Assembly (NCBI GenBank): GCA_902702965.1
Contig: CACRXP010000036.1
Span: forward strand, 1,779,758-1,843,757
Length of the DNA stretch: 64,000 nucleotides
Origin: Spirometra erinaceieuropaei
Lineage: Eukaryota > Platyhelminthes > Cestoda > Diphyllobothriidea > Diphyllobothriidae
Reading direction: 5' to 3'
The position numbers and the translations under genes are program-made. Every line of letters begins with the position of its first letter. Positions within the stretch are counted from its first letter, which is position 1. Positions 1 to 11,400 of this stretch are shown here, in pieces. Below the pieces are notes generated by a model. That model made no database searches. It was not told where the DNA came from and saw only the letters and a list, made by a program, of their open reading frames with translations.

Positions 1-1769
1 GGCTGTCACTCTCCTGAAGGACAGTCAATAACACTAGTCAGGTGTTCGTCACCTTGATGACCAGTCATCACGATCGAATGTATGATTTCCATGACAATCT
101 GCACTCCCTCAGTGTAAGTCTCTAAGACTGGCAAAATTACCGACCTGGGAGGCTTTGATGCGCGGCTAGACAGAGGCGATGTCAAAAGTGATCGGTACTC
201 CAGGCGTAGAAGACTGCAACGGACGTCGTCTGAAGGCTGGCACAGAACACAGGTTCCTCGTCGTAACCGACGTCCTTCGCTTGACTAGACGCCAGACAAC
301 ATCAGTACGACTGCGGTCGCATTTCTAACACTTAGTAGACGTGGTCATGAAAAATTATTGAAGATACTGGCGGTAAAGACGATGCACGATGCGGACTGAG
401 GCACACAAAGTATACCACGACAGTTAATAAGAATAAGACGGGAGGGTGCGAAGAAAGATTACGCATTGGTTTTGAGTACCCTCACAGCCCTGTTTGCGGC
501 AAAAGTACTAAACAAAAGACTATGCGATATTCGAAGGGCACATGATTACACAATATTCTCCGAAGACATGCGTTCATCATTTATGGATGATTACGAACAG
601 ACCACCAGAACCTCCAGCGACGTCCGGATCTCATCACTCAGGCATCAAGTCAGCAAAATCGAATAATCCCAAGATATGAAAAGTAAAAATCGGACGTTGA
701 TACCAAGCTCCCTGAAGAGGAAGGAACAATAAAAGTACAAAGTACAGGAAATGCATCGCGTTAGTACAGCGCAACCCCTGCGTGGCTTGTTGTAGGAGGC
801 CCGAAAAAAAAACAGTAAATACCCGAAACATGCACCAGAAACAGAGTCGAGGGTCAGATATTAGATGTAGAACCTAGTTCTAAACCAGAACTTGGGATGC
901 CCATCCGGTAGGCTGGAGTAGACGGAAGCGGCTCGTAAATACTAAGGTACACGTAGTTCATACGGCCCTGACTATATCCGACTTAGTCGGGCGCAGATTT
1001 TTCGAACTATCTCGGGGATTTCCGGCACAGGCCGATCACCAACAGTTTGCCCATTTCGTCTGTTCAAGATTTTTCTCCCACAGCTGCTCAGCTGTTTTGA
1101 ACCTGATAGCGGCTTATGCCAGTTACGTTGTAATTCTGTTACTGAATTTTACGATATGTTATGCGTCCCTAGCGACTATCGCCGCCAGCCGGCAGGTACC
1201 CCGTCTTCGGTGACATGCAGACAAGATAGGAAAATTATCAACCGCATCGTTCAAAGGCTGACGTCTTTGATGAAAGACTGCAATTTTCGAGCCGGTACGA
1301 CAGAAAGTAAACGTGATATACCATCAAAGGCCCTCATCAAATCAGATCTGGCAGAGAATACTGGGGAAGTACTCAAAATGTCCAAAATGATTTTGATTAC
1401 GTCTGCTCACTGGAATTGACAGAAAGACAACCTCCGTCTTATTAGAACTTTCGGACAACCTTAATGGTTGCCGCCACCGAGCCGAACGATATTCCATCCA
1501 GTCCTGTTAAAGTACTAACGTAGCAGTCAGCAGTTCCGCCCATGAAAGGAGTCATCGTTGAAGTCGTGCCACATGAGATGCATTGCACCGAGGATGATGT
1601 AGTGAGGGGAGTTCCCTCTTTTTCTTCATACATCTCTGTCATCCAATCGACCGTTTTTCCTCTTTACATTCCAAACCCGGCAACCGCAATATAAACCAAC
1701 GGCACCTCTTTGGAGACGCAGTAGGTTCTGGGGATGTGGCTCGCCCGAAATAACTATAAAAGTCATATA
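1..1769. other. No recognisable gene
   Basis: Both strands were read. Only short uninformative open frames occur, with no domain signature, no paired splice sites around conserved protein, and no obvious repeat structure until the inverted-repeat element that starts at 1770. Confidence 0.5.
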
Positions 1770-2746
1770 CAGTGAGTGACCGATCTCATGAAATGTTAAC
1801 CGAAATTTCGAATTGCGTTTTCGATTTGTAGGGATTACTTAAATGGGTTTGTAATACTGATTATCTTACGGCATAATCCTATAATGTTTCCGACTTGGCA
1901 GGCTGTTGGCTTTTGAATGTACGTCTTTCTGACCCCTAGAAGCCGTACTTGGTAAAAAATGGCTACTTAAGTAGCGTGCATTTCTCACATTGATTTTCGG
2001 TGGTCATAGAAATTCAAGTATATTCTATGGAAAACATGCAGAGCAATATGCTTTCCTTCTCTCATTTGATAGAGAATCACGTCACCTTCGCATTTCATAC
2101 TCAAAGAAAGAGTATAATTAGATTTTTAAAAAGTCTTCCGATTCCCGAATAATGTTGAGCTTGATCTGCCGTTGTATTGGCGTTGACTGATTTGAGTCTA
2201 AAAGGAGCATGCTTTCCGAGTAGGAAAAATCCCATATTCCTCTATGCCTTTAAGATACCATATAGAGCTCATAAAATTTTGCCGTGAACTTGGACTATGC
2301 TGTACGTTTCATGAGCAGCATTGGTAAGTGGGCAGGTACGTTGCTGTATGAATTTACACTGCGTGGTCTTAAAAATCTCATGATAAAAACTTTTAAAACC
2401 TAATTATACTCCATCGAGTATAAAATGTAAAGAAGGCGCTAGCCTCTACCAAGGCAATAAAGGAAAGCATATTTTATGCATGTTTTCCATGGAATATACT
2501 TGAATTTCTATGACCATCGAAAATCAATGTGGAAAATGCACGCTACTTAAGTAGCCATTTTTACAGAGTAGGGTTCCTAGAGGTCAGAAAGACGTGCATC
2601 CAAAAGCCGACCCCCTGCCAAGTCGGAAACATTAAACGACTATGCCGTAAGAAAATCAGCATTACAAGCCCATTTGAGTCATCCTTCCTAATCGAAAACT
2701 CAATTCGAAATTTCGGTTAACATTTCAAGAGATCGGTCACTCACTG
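1770..2746. mobile_element. Tc1/mariner-type foldback (MITE-like) element
   Basis: A 977 bp element made of two long inverted arms, about 1770-2057 and 2461-2746, roughly 85-90% identical by eye, around a spacer of about 400 bp. Both outer ends read CAGTGAGTGACCGATCT inward and both are flanked by the dinucleotide TA (1768-1769 and 2747-2748). A TA target duplication with CAGT-type termini is the known signature of the Tc1/mariner superfamily. No transposase frame is visible, so it is non-autonomous. A transcript would fold into a hairpin of nearly 290 bp. Confidence 0.8.
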
Positions 2747-2960
2747 TACCAAACATAAAGATATTCGTCCTAGTCATAACATGCAGCAACATGTCCTCGT
2801 CCCGATCAAATATAAAGGCGCAGGTTATGGAGTCAGGAGAAAGTAATGAAGAGACTGCAGTTTGGTACTGCTGCTGCCAAGGAACGGAAGACAGCTACAT
2901 AACAGCAGTGCGGGAAAATGCTGAGACCAACAAGTATGCAATCTTTAGAATAATAGCAAC

Positions 2961-3140
2961 GACAGTCCAACCAACGTTACCGACGATGTCCACCACGTAC
3001 CCCGCACCAGGGCGGGTGAAGGGACGGTGACTTGCGCGTGTATTAGTTCATAGTGATAGAGGAGATGCGCTGCATCTACCATACTCTCTCCCTCTGTAGC
3101 CTCCTGGACCCGGCGCCAAGACGACCGTCGCATGCCACTA
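2961..3140 (-). repeat. 3'-terminal fragment of the zinc-finger LINE
   Basis: From GACAGTCCAACC onward this stretch matches the start of the repeats at 42698, 45064 and 27828, including the shared blocks CGACGATGTCCACC and GGTGACTTGCGCG and the later CATCTACC..CTCTC block. Those repeats are the 3' untranslated ends of minus-strand zinc-finger LINEs, so this is a short orphan 3' end. Similarity is lost near 3140. Confidence 0.6.
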
Positions 3141-3158
3141 GTTAAATCACTGTCCTGA

Positions 3159-4095
3159 GGGCGAAATGATAAGGTGGGCTCGATTGCGTTCATGATAAGG
3201 AAAACCCCTGCAGCATCTACCTCACATTCACCATGACAAGACAAGAGTAGATGAGGGCGCGGGTGCAGTACCCGACGGAGTCAAGTCGTCCGTCTGCAGA
3301 TGGAACGCACCACCCCGCCCCTATCTTCACACGAACAAGTCTTCCGAAAGGTGGGGAGCTTGACACCTCATATTAGTGCGGTAAAAGGACACATTCAGAA
3401 AGAGTCGTTGCGATCTCATTCTCAATGCTGTGTAGGACTGACTTACCAACTCAGTCAGCAACTCTCTTGGCCTGTTGCCACAGCTTTAAGGAATCCTTGC
3501 CCGTTTGCAATGCAAATAAATCGCCCGACTGGCCTAACTCCCTTCCTTCTCCTACGCGCCCGTCGCCTGAATCAAGCTACCTAGCGATAGCATTGGACAC
3601 AGGGTCTGGTGTGGCTTCAAAGCCACCGTCTACGCGCGCCATCTACGCGCCGATCCTTCGCATCCTATGAGTCGGTCCTTGTCCAAATTCACATCTCCCA
3701 TTAGTGAGCGATGCACTGACCCACGCGCGGTGTTTTGTCCGTTATTACGAAAACAAATGTGCTCACATCCACGATGGGTGTATCGCTAACATACATACAC
3801 ACATGACCGACAATGCCCTGCACGGGTTGCGTCGACGCGGCGTGTGCTGGTGTCAGGGGAACCTAGGCTGTGCTGTTCTAACAAGCCCATCGTGTAAGCG
3901 TATATGTATGGGCAAATCAATGCGACCGCTGGGTGTGTAGGGACGGGGTGACAAACTCAAGTGCACATGACAGCTGTCGACCGAACATACGGGACTGGTT
4001 ATCTGGCGACACTGCGGAGGGTTCGCGAGTGATTCGAGCGATCGACTGCGCTGAGGAATGTTGACACTATCCTGTGGAAAACTAATACAGGAGTC
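3159..4095. repeat. Copy A of a ~940 bp near-identical repeat
   Basis: Nearly identical, base for base, to 10174-11119 in the same orientation. Differences are scattered substitutions and an insertion of about 8 bp (AAACAAT-like) in the other copy after GACAAGAC. No terminal inverted repeats or target duplications are obvious. An 81-codon frame (3425-3670) is conserved with only two residue changes, but it shows no known motif and both copies are young enough for chance conservation. This copy lies just downstream of the PLK1 gene, the other inside its fifth intron. Confidence 0.8.
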
Positions 4096-4908
4096 ATATA
4101 TGATATTTTGGCGCTTTTAAAAAAGACCGCACGCAGTGAATTTGCTTAGAGAATCTAGCTACCAAACTGCACTCATGTACCGTACATTAAGACAGTTCCT
4201 AGAAACTTTCATGTTCGGAACATTTTTTGTCCAGATCCTTCCCAACGTCAAGGCCTCACTCGGCCTAAATTAAAACGACCTTCTGAGCAGCAGATGACAT
4301 ATGTAGCGAAGAAAGACCTCATCGGGTTTGTGACGACGTTGGCCTCTGAAGACACCGAAAGTCAGATTGTTCGCTGTTTCTAGCCATCGGGGAGCAGGAC
4401 GGACCGTGACTGTGTGCGGCCTACATGCTGGCCATCTTGGCTCAAACTATCAGATGGGCTGCCGTTTATTTGCAATATTCCAGTTTCTGAGTGCACAGCC
4501 AATTTCTGTGAGGTAGCGTAACGTAAAGCCCACAGTCAAACATATATAGAGTAGATATGCTAACTATGGTCTGGCGGGATGAGCATACAGCTGTGTGCTC
4601 AGAACGCGGTGGGCGTAGAGCTCTCACCTCTAACCTCTGTCAGGGACACAACACTATAAGTCGTACGACTAATGATGATGTAAGCCTTCAGGTTGCTTGG
4701 ACAGAAAAGTGGTTTAAAGGCATCGGCCGGTATATGAAGCTGAGATATTCACAGAAGCATGGTGTTAAAATCCGTAGGTAAAAATCAGCGACAAAACTTG
4801 ATGGTGTGTAAGGGTAGATTCTGAATATTTCTCTCGAGGACATGGTCCATGTGGTTTTAAATTTGAAAAAAAAACAATAAGGAGGGGCTTGAAAACCACC
4901 ATTTGAAC
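4096..4908. other. Sequence downstream of PLK1, nothing recognised
   Basis: No coding signature or repeat could be supported. The right-hand part is presumably downstream flank of the minus-strand PLK1 gene. Confidence 0.4.
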
Positions 4909-4914
4909 TTTAAT
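4909..4914 (-). terminator. Candidate poly(A) signal of PLK1
   Basis: On the minus strand this reads ATTAAA, a common variant polyadenylation hexamer, about 160 nt after the PLK1 stop codon. There is no further support such as a known cleavage site. A match this short can easily be chance. Confidence 0.25.
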
Positions 4915-5074
4915 CATCAAGCGTGGACATTTACAAGTGGATGAGGAAGTAAAAACTGTGGTGAAGATATCGGTGAATGACCAGCCAGATTGGTGGGTCT
5001 GCCAACTCCTTGAAGGCAAGTTTGTATTCATTCGTTAGTTCAAAAAGACTTATTGGTAAAAAAACACAAATAGA

Positions 5075-5422
5075 CTACTTTTTCAGAGCATCGACAGCGG
5101 CAAGAGCGTTAGCCGCAGCTGCTTTTCCCGCTGCTACGGCAGCCTTAACTGCACTGTCCGTACTGGTTGTGGTTGTTCGGGATGGCTTCGGTTGCCCACC
5201 GGCGGTCGAAGAGATTGTCCGGGTTTGAGCGTATGACTTGTGAGCGAGCGAATCAATCATGCTGCTCGCATATACCAGCCGTTTCCTGAGGTCTTCGGTG
5301 ATACCGTTGGCCTTTAGGAGGTTGAAGCGGAAGGTTTTGAAATCACGGTTTGGGTCAATGTAGGTCACTGCTTCCATCAGGGGGCACAGGATAATCTTTG
5401 AGTGATCGTCGAAGAAGTTCAT
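5075..5422 (-). CDS. plk1: PLK1 exon 7 (Polo box 2 and C terminus)
   Basis: Codes residues 495-609 and the TAG stop. It opens [15 protein letters not shown] after a TTCTTTAG acceptor. His501 and Lys503 correspond to the family's phosphate-pincer pair. The usual end of the second Polo box ([13 protein letters not shown]) is followed by about 48 extra residues: a Ser/Thr-rich stretch, then an Ala/Lys repeat ([20 protein letters not shown]). Confidence 0.95.
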   Translation of the reverse strand: MNFFDDHSKIILCPLMEAVTYIDPNRDFKTFRFNLLKANGITEDLRKRLVYASSMIDSLAHKSYAQTRTISSTAGGQPKPSRTTTTSTDSAVKAAVAAGKAAAANALAAVDALKK

Positions 5423-8400
5423 CTAAAGAACCAGAACAATGTGTTTAAGAGCTGATATATGCAGACGTAAAGGCAAAAGCGACATTATTTGACCTGAGGC
5501 GGGAGAAATCGCAATGCGCGCTTGAACCCGTTTAGGCTTCGACGCTTTGTCCCAGTCTCCACTGACAAAAACATGAATCACCAATCAAATGGCGGGTTTC
5601 AACATCCGCCCAAAAGTGAACCACAGAGCTCCTCCCACCTGGGCATAATCCGTCTAGCCCACCAATCACCGGAAAATGTTTACAGATCCCATGACGGAAG
5701 TCGAACAAGAAAATGGACGATTTCCTGGCTCTGAAGTCATAGACCAAGAAAAGAATTAACGGTACTACGAACGATGGCAGAACGAGACAATGGCATGGTA
5801 TGTCCATATATTTAATCTCTGCTGGGCCCCTGAACACTCGAAATTTTACAGTCGGTCAGTGACGTCGGCAGCATACTAAAAAGGCATACTTACAAAAAGT
5901 GGGCCAGGCGTTAGGCAGTAATTTCCATGGTGTGAGATTACTGAACGGCGCTGATACTCGTCGCATCGATTTTTAGTGTTCACTTATCTCTACACTTGTG
6001 GCAGGTACGACCATTACCGATTAAGTCGTTTCAGGGATGTTCCTGGTCAGATCCTTCCATGCTGTCAGGTAGTAAAAGCTCTTGGTCATTTTCAATCAGT
6101 TTCATTCACACTAATGGATATCCTTGGCTGTCGAGTCCAGTATCTTCTATTATGTATGACAGTACGCAACGGCGTCGTTAGGTGGCCGCCGCAACGTAGT
6201 TTTATAGGGAAATGTGATCTAGTGTATTAAGATGACTGCCGACATTCGGTTTTCGTGGCAGGGCGTGCCCCGGATCGTCCAAGCCACAGTTCTGGAAGCT
6301 GAAGCAAAAAATAAGTAACCTCGTTAATGACGAGATTGGTGTGTCACGCCTTTAGATAACTTGAGACATCTCAGCTGTTCTGCAAATGAAGCGTCCACAA
6401 ATGATAAGCGCTCATTGCCCACGACTCATCTTAGGTTTATTCATTTAAATTGAGATGGCGAGGTTGGTCTTACAACGGTCCCGTAGCTTTAATTAATACA
6501 CTAACTAGAAGATAGTACGCCGTAATTCTGATCCGATTGGAGGCAAGCGTTCCGACGAGTTAAATGCCGGAATCGGACCGTCTGCTGAGACTGGTGTCAA
6601 TGGTCGATGGGAACAAGAACAACTGTTTTAACCTTGGAGTTCAAAACAGGTGATGGTGGTGTTGACAGGCCAGCGAAAGACTTTATCGATACATGAGAGA
6701 TGCGAATGGCTCCCTGAGCGGCGTGCGAAGACGGTGACTGACGAGAGCGCCTACAGTGGGAAACGGGGTTAAATGAAGCTTATGTAATCATAAACTTCCG
6801 AATTATGACATGAGATACATGACTTTGTACGCTGATGTGCACTTCTACTGACGCTGCGCCGGAAAAATCGTTTTACCAAGTTTACCGAGGTCCGACTGCC
6901 AGTATGAGACGAGTGAAGTGAGGTGGAAACCTTGTGACGGGATTGCCTTCAGCACGAGCAGGCAGGGGGGAAACAGTGCACGTCCGAGCTTACCGTTCCA
7001 AACGATTTATTTGATAAGTCCTCGCTGAACTGAAGGATGAAGCGCATTATTAAGGAGAGATGGCGATTATTTGCCACGATCCTTAATTCACCTTTTAAGG
7101 CGGTACAAGTGGTATGAGTGAGATGGTTCCCACTACTAGTCGGTGGTAGATGCATGCGCAACCTCCGATCGTCGAACTGCTGGGACGCAATGTCTATCAT
7201 CTTTCATAATTTTTGGTCACGCCACGAAAATAACCCCCCGAAAAAGTGAAGACGCTGGGGAGGTGGACAGTTCCAAAGACAATATCGTGATGGTTTGAGT
7301 CGAGAACAGAAGCAAAATTCACAAAACAGACAGCAAGCTGCTGGGGACAGTGGCAGTGCTCGAGGATTCGCAAAGCAAGTAGTAATCAACACATTGCTGC
7401 AGCACTTATTTTTTATAATCAGTTTGTGGCGATACATGCAGAGTCAATTGGAGATGACGGCTGAGAAGACGTTTGTGACAATGTTAAACATCCTTATGCA
7501 GTGGTACTTCTACCATAACAATCTGTCGTTTGTCCCAAAGACCCGTGCAATTACGTCACTTCGGTCACTTCTTTTCCCTCACTTCCAGTCAGAATACTGC
7601 GCAATTGATTGGCTATCATACTTAATGCTGGTATGTTTCCGCTGGGCGATATTCCTTAGCGCGTGATTTGTTTTCCAGTTTGGCTATAGCACCAAGGATA
7701 TGCACTGTAGACAGCGGACTTGGCAGTTATACTTGGGTGCCGAGGCGTTCTTAGACTGGATAAGAGCTGAGGTGGCCGAGCCTATCAGATTCGGAGGTAC
7801 ATGGTTGGAAAGACATTCACCTATCCCGACAACTGAGAGGAAACGTCCCCCCCCCCCCTAGCATGAAGTACACCTCGCTCCTTGCTCGCCGAGTCAAAAG
7901 AGAGAGATTTAGGGGTGGATCATTCCGGGCGGATCCTCAGCACTATAAGGGGCCATGCTCAAATATGCAGGAAACGAGTGTTGACCAGTACTTGTACTTG
8001 ATACGGCCGCGATCATGCCTGATCTAGCCGGTCTCGATGATGTCATGAACTGTACTTCTCCATGCGTGACGATCCGCGGCAGCAGATCTGGGCAGCTCAA
8101 CCCATTCTCTTCGCCAACGACGGAGACCGAAAGTGGTACGACTCGTATGAACAATTTTTACGGAATAAGAGTCAAGGTCTTAGTACCGACTCCAACCGTC
8201 TACGAAAAATTCTTCTAATTTTGATGTCTAGTTTGCGATAAGTGTGCGTTTCGAACACGTGCTATTCCATGGGCATGGGCCCAGCAAGCGAGCTGCGCCA
8301 CTGTCGTGTTAAACCAAAACCGGGTCAGTGGCTCATGACATGCGTTTGTCCAGCTGCACTGAAGTCGCCTGCGTCTATTGCCGTACATAACTATGAAACC

Positions 8401-11400
8401 CGTTAGACGGAGGCCCAGGCTACGCCAGCCACTACGTCCAATCCCACCGCCAATCGACCGACAAGCATGGACAGACCATTTGTCAGTTGAAGAGTGAGGC
8501 CGACACTGAGTTATTCGCAGTCGTGGCAGCTGTACAGAGTTTCCCGACATTATTAATCAGACACGTTCGGAAATATTACTACGGCTAAAAGTCCTGGCAT
8601 CAAAAGTTGCCAGCTGAAGGGACAACTCGAACCTCCTATGTGATGAAAGTCAGGGTGCAACGGGTTTTTTGGTGTGGCGTTGGTGACACACATATGTGCA
8701 ATGAGCAGGGTCCGTCGAATTATTGACCGGGTCACGTAGCACGTTTGGATGGGCCAACTAACGCTGTCAGTCACCGCGCTCATGCTCGACTTCCATTCTC
8801 CTGACCTTGTCTCACCACTGGAATACAGCGGGTGGTAATAATGGGTGAGGTAAATGCTGCACGCAAGTCTACTCCACTTTAAATAATTTTACGCACAAGT
8901 CACCACTGCACCTTAGACTGCCGGATCTTGTCGCTTGCCATGTTTCAGCTGTTAATCCTTCGACTAACATGAATCATTTTTTATTAACTCGGATTTCACA
9001 ACGACGCAGAGATATATTAAGGAGTCACTGCAGTATGACCTTCGGTCTCTAAAACCCCGTCGGCAGGCAACCTGTCGAGCTAAGGCGGGTAAAGTGCCAC
9101 GATAGGTCGAAAGTGTGTCAAACAGTGAGAAAGTATCACTAAGGAAGCGGCTTACTACGGCCTTCTTCTCGTTGTCTGCCAGTGGCAAGACCGGGTGAAG
9201 CTAAATGTGGGGACAGGATGGAGCGTAATTGCTGACATGTCATCAATTTGTGCCATGCGCGCGTCTAGTCCACAATTAGGTCTGCTGTAACAGACGCTCG
9301 TGTTTGTGGCCCAATGCCACTACAATTTGAGTCGACTAACTTAAAAAAAACACGGAGAAGTCCCCCAAAATTGATTAAAACATTTGAGTCGAGGATGTAA
9401 CTGGGGTGGCGGGGAGTCGCATGTAGAAATGCTCTCATGAATGAATGATAATCAGACAAAGCTGTCTAAAATTTACTTGCTATTCCAATGAGTGAGTCAG
9501 GCGTCGACATGTAGCTCTGTGGGTTACCCTAAATCATAAATTCTATCCCGACTATGACAAGTGAGGTGTGATCATGGAACTTTATGCAGGAGAGGAAGTA
9601 AGCCTAGACGTTTTACCAGACGTTCTGGCAAAAATGTGATTGTCATGTAAGTTCGCGCATGAATTTCCAGGGAAATTAAAACGGGCAGCATAACAGAAGT
9701 CGCACACGAACCTGCAGAGTGCCATTGCTAAGATGCAGGATAATGGCCAAGTCTGTTCGGAACCATTTACGGAGGAAGGGAAGCCTGGCCATGCTATCAG
9801 ACTCGCGGCGAGTAATGTTCTCCCCAGCCTAAAACAAAAATGAGGAAGAACCAAAATTTACGACACATGTACTGGGAGGCAAACAGCAGGACGTGTGCTA
9901 GGCCCACAGTAGTAAAGTGTGGTCAGATTGGGTAAAAAGCCAGAATAAATCGTTAACGGCAGGCTTTTCGAAGGCATGCAAGTTGGCTGCAAAGGCGCTG
10001 TTTACTGGTTATCTGCCGAAAACCTCGACCATCTTCGCAATCAATGCAATAGTCAAAAGTAAAATGGGACACGTACCATCAACCCAAATAAAGCCTGCGG
10101 TCGAAATCGAAATCTAGGATACCGGCCGATGCTTCAGTCGGTCAGGTACATGTATAGTTCTATGCTTATTACAGGGGCGAAATGATAAGTTGGGCTTGAT
10201 TGCGTTCATGTTAAGGAAAACCCGTGCAGCATCTACCTCACATTCACCATGACAAGACAAAAACAATAAGAGTAGATGAGGGCGCGGGTGCAGTACCCAA
10301 CGAAGCCAAGTCGTCCGTCTGAAGATGGAACGCACCACCCTGCCCCTATCTTCACCCGAACAAGTCTTCCGAAAAGAGGGGAGCTTGACACTTCACATTA
10401 GTCTAGTAACGGGCACATTCAGAAAGAGTTGTTTCGATCTCATTCTCAGTGCTGTGTAGGACTGACTTACCAACTCAGTCAGCAACTCTCTTGGCCTGTT
10501 GCCACAGCTTTAAGGAATCCTTGCCCGTTTGCAATGCAAATAAATCGCCCGACTGGCCTAACTCCCTTCCTTCTCCTACGCGCCCGTCGCCTGAATCAAG
10601 CTACCTGGCGATAGCATTGGACACAGGGTCTGGTGTGGCTTCAAAGCCACCGTCTACGCGCGCCACCCACGCGCCGATCCTTCGCATCCTCTGAGTCGGT
10701 CCTTGTCCAAATTCACATCTCCCATTAGTGAGCGACGCACTGATCCACGCGCGGTGTTTTGTCCGTTATTCCGACAACAAATGTGCTCACATCCCTGATG
10801 GGTGTATCGCTAACATACATACACACATGACCGACAAGGCCCTGCACGGGTTGCGTCGACGCGACGTGTGCTGGTGTCAGGGGAACCTAGGCTGTGCTGT
10901 TCTAGCAAACCCATCGCGTAAGCGTATATGTATGGGCTAATCAATGCAACCGCTGGGTGTGTAGGGACGGGGTGAACAACTAAAGCGCACATGGCACCTG
11001 TCGACCGAACATCCGCGACCGCTTATCTGGCGACACTGCGGTGGGTTCGCGAGTGATTCGAGCGATCGACTGCGCTGAGGAATGTTGACACTATCCTGTG
11101 GAAAACTAATGCAAGAGACAGTCGCGAATTTCTCTGATAAGGGGATCGAGTGAGAATACGAAACATCCGGCCAATAAACTTCTTGTTCCAGTGATCGCAT
11201 TTTCTTCTTCTGAACTGCTTCTTTGAACTCGCCTGTTCGGTTTTATCTACTGTCTGCCCCGCAGGTAGTTGTCGCCTGAAGCTTCTCGGTGAGTCATGTT
11301 GTAAGTAAGCATGTTGTTTTCAGAGAGTCTCTTTTAAAAAAGAGTGGTTTGTAAATCTGGCCATTTTGGTCTGCAACTTACTAGGAACGCTAACAATATG

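Noticed and set aside
3425..3670. 81-codon frame conserved in both copies of the 940 bp repeat
   Set aside because: The two copies are nearly identical in all frames, so conservation carries no coding signal. No motif is visible.
7295..7666. 123-codon plus-strand frame in PLK1 intron 6
   Set aside because: No recognisable family, antisense within a well-supported intron, no repeat support.
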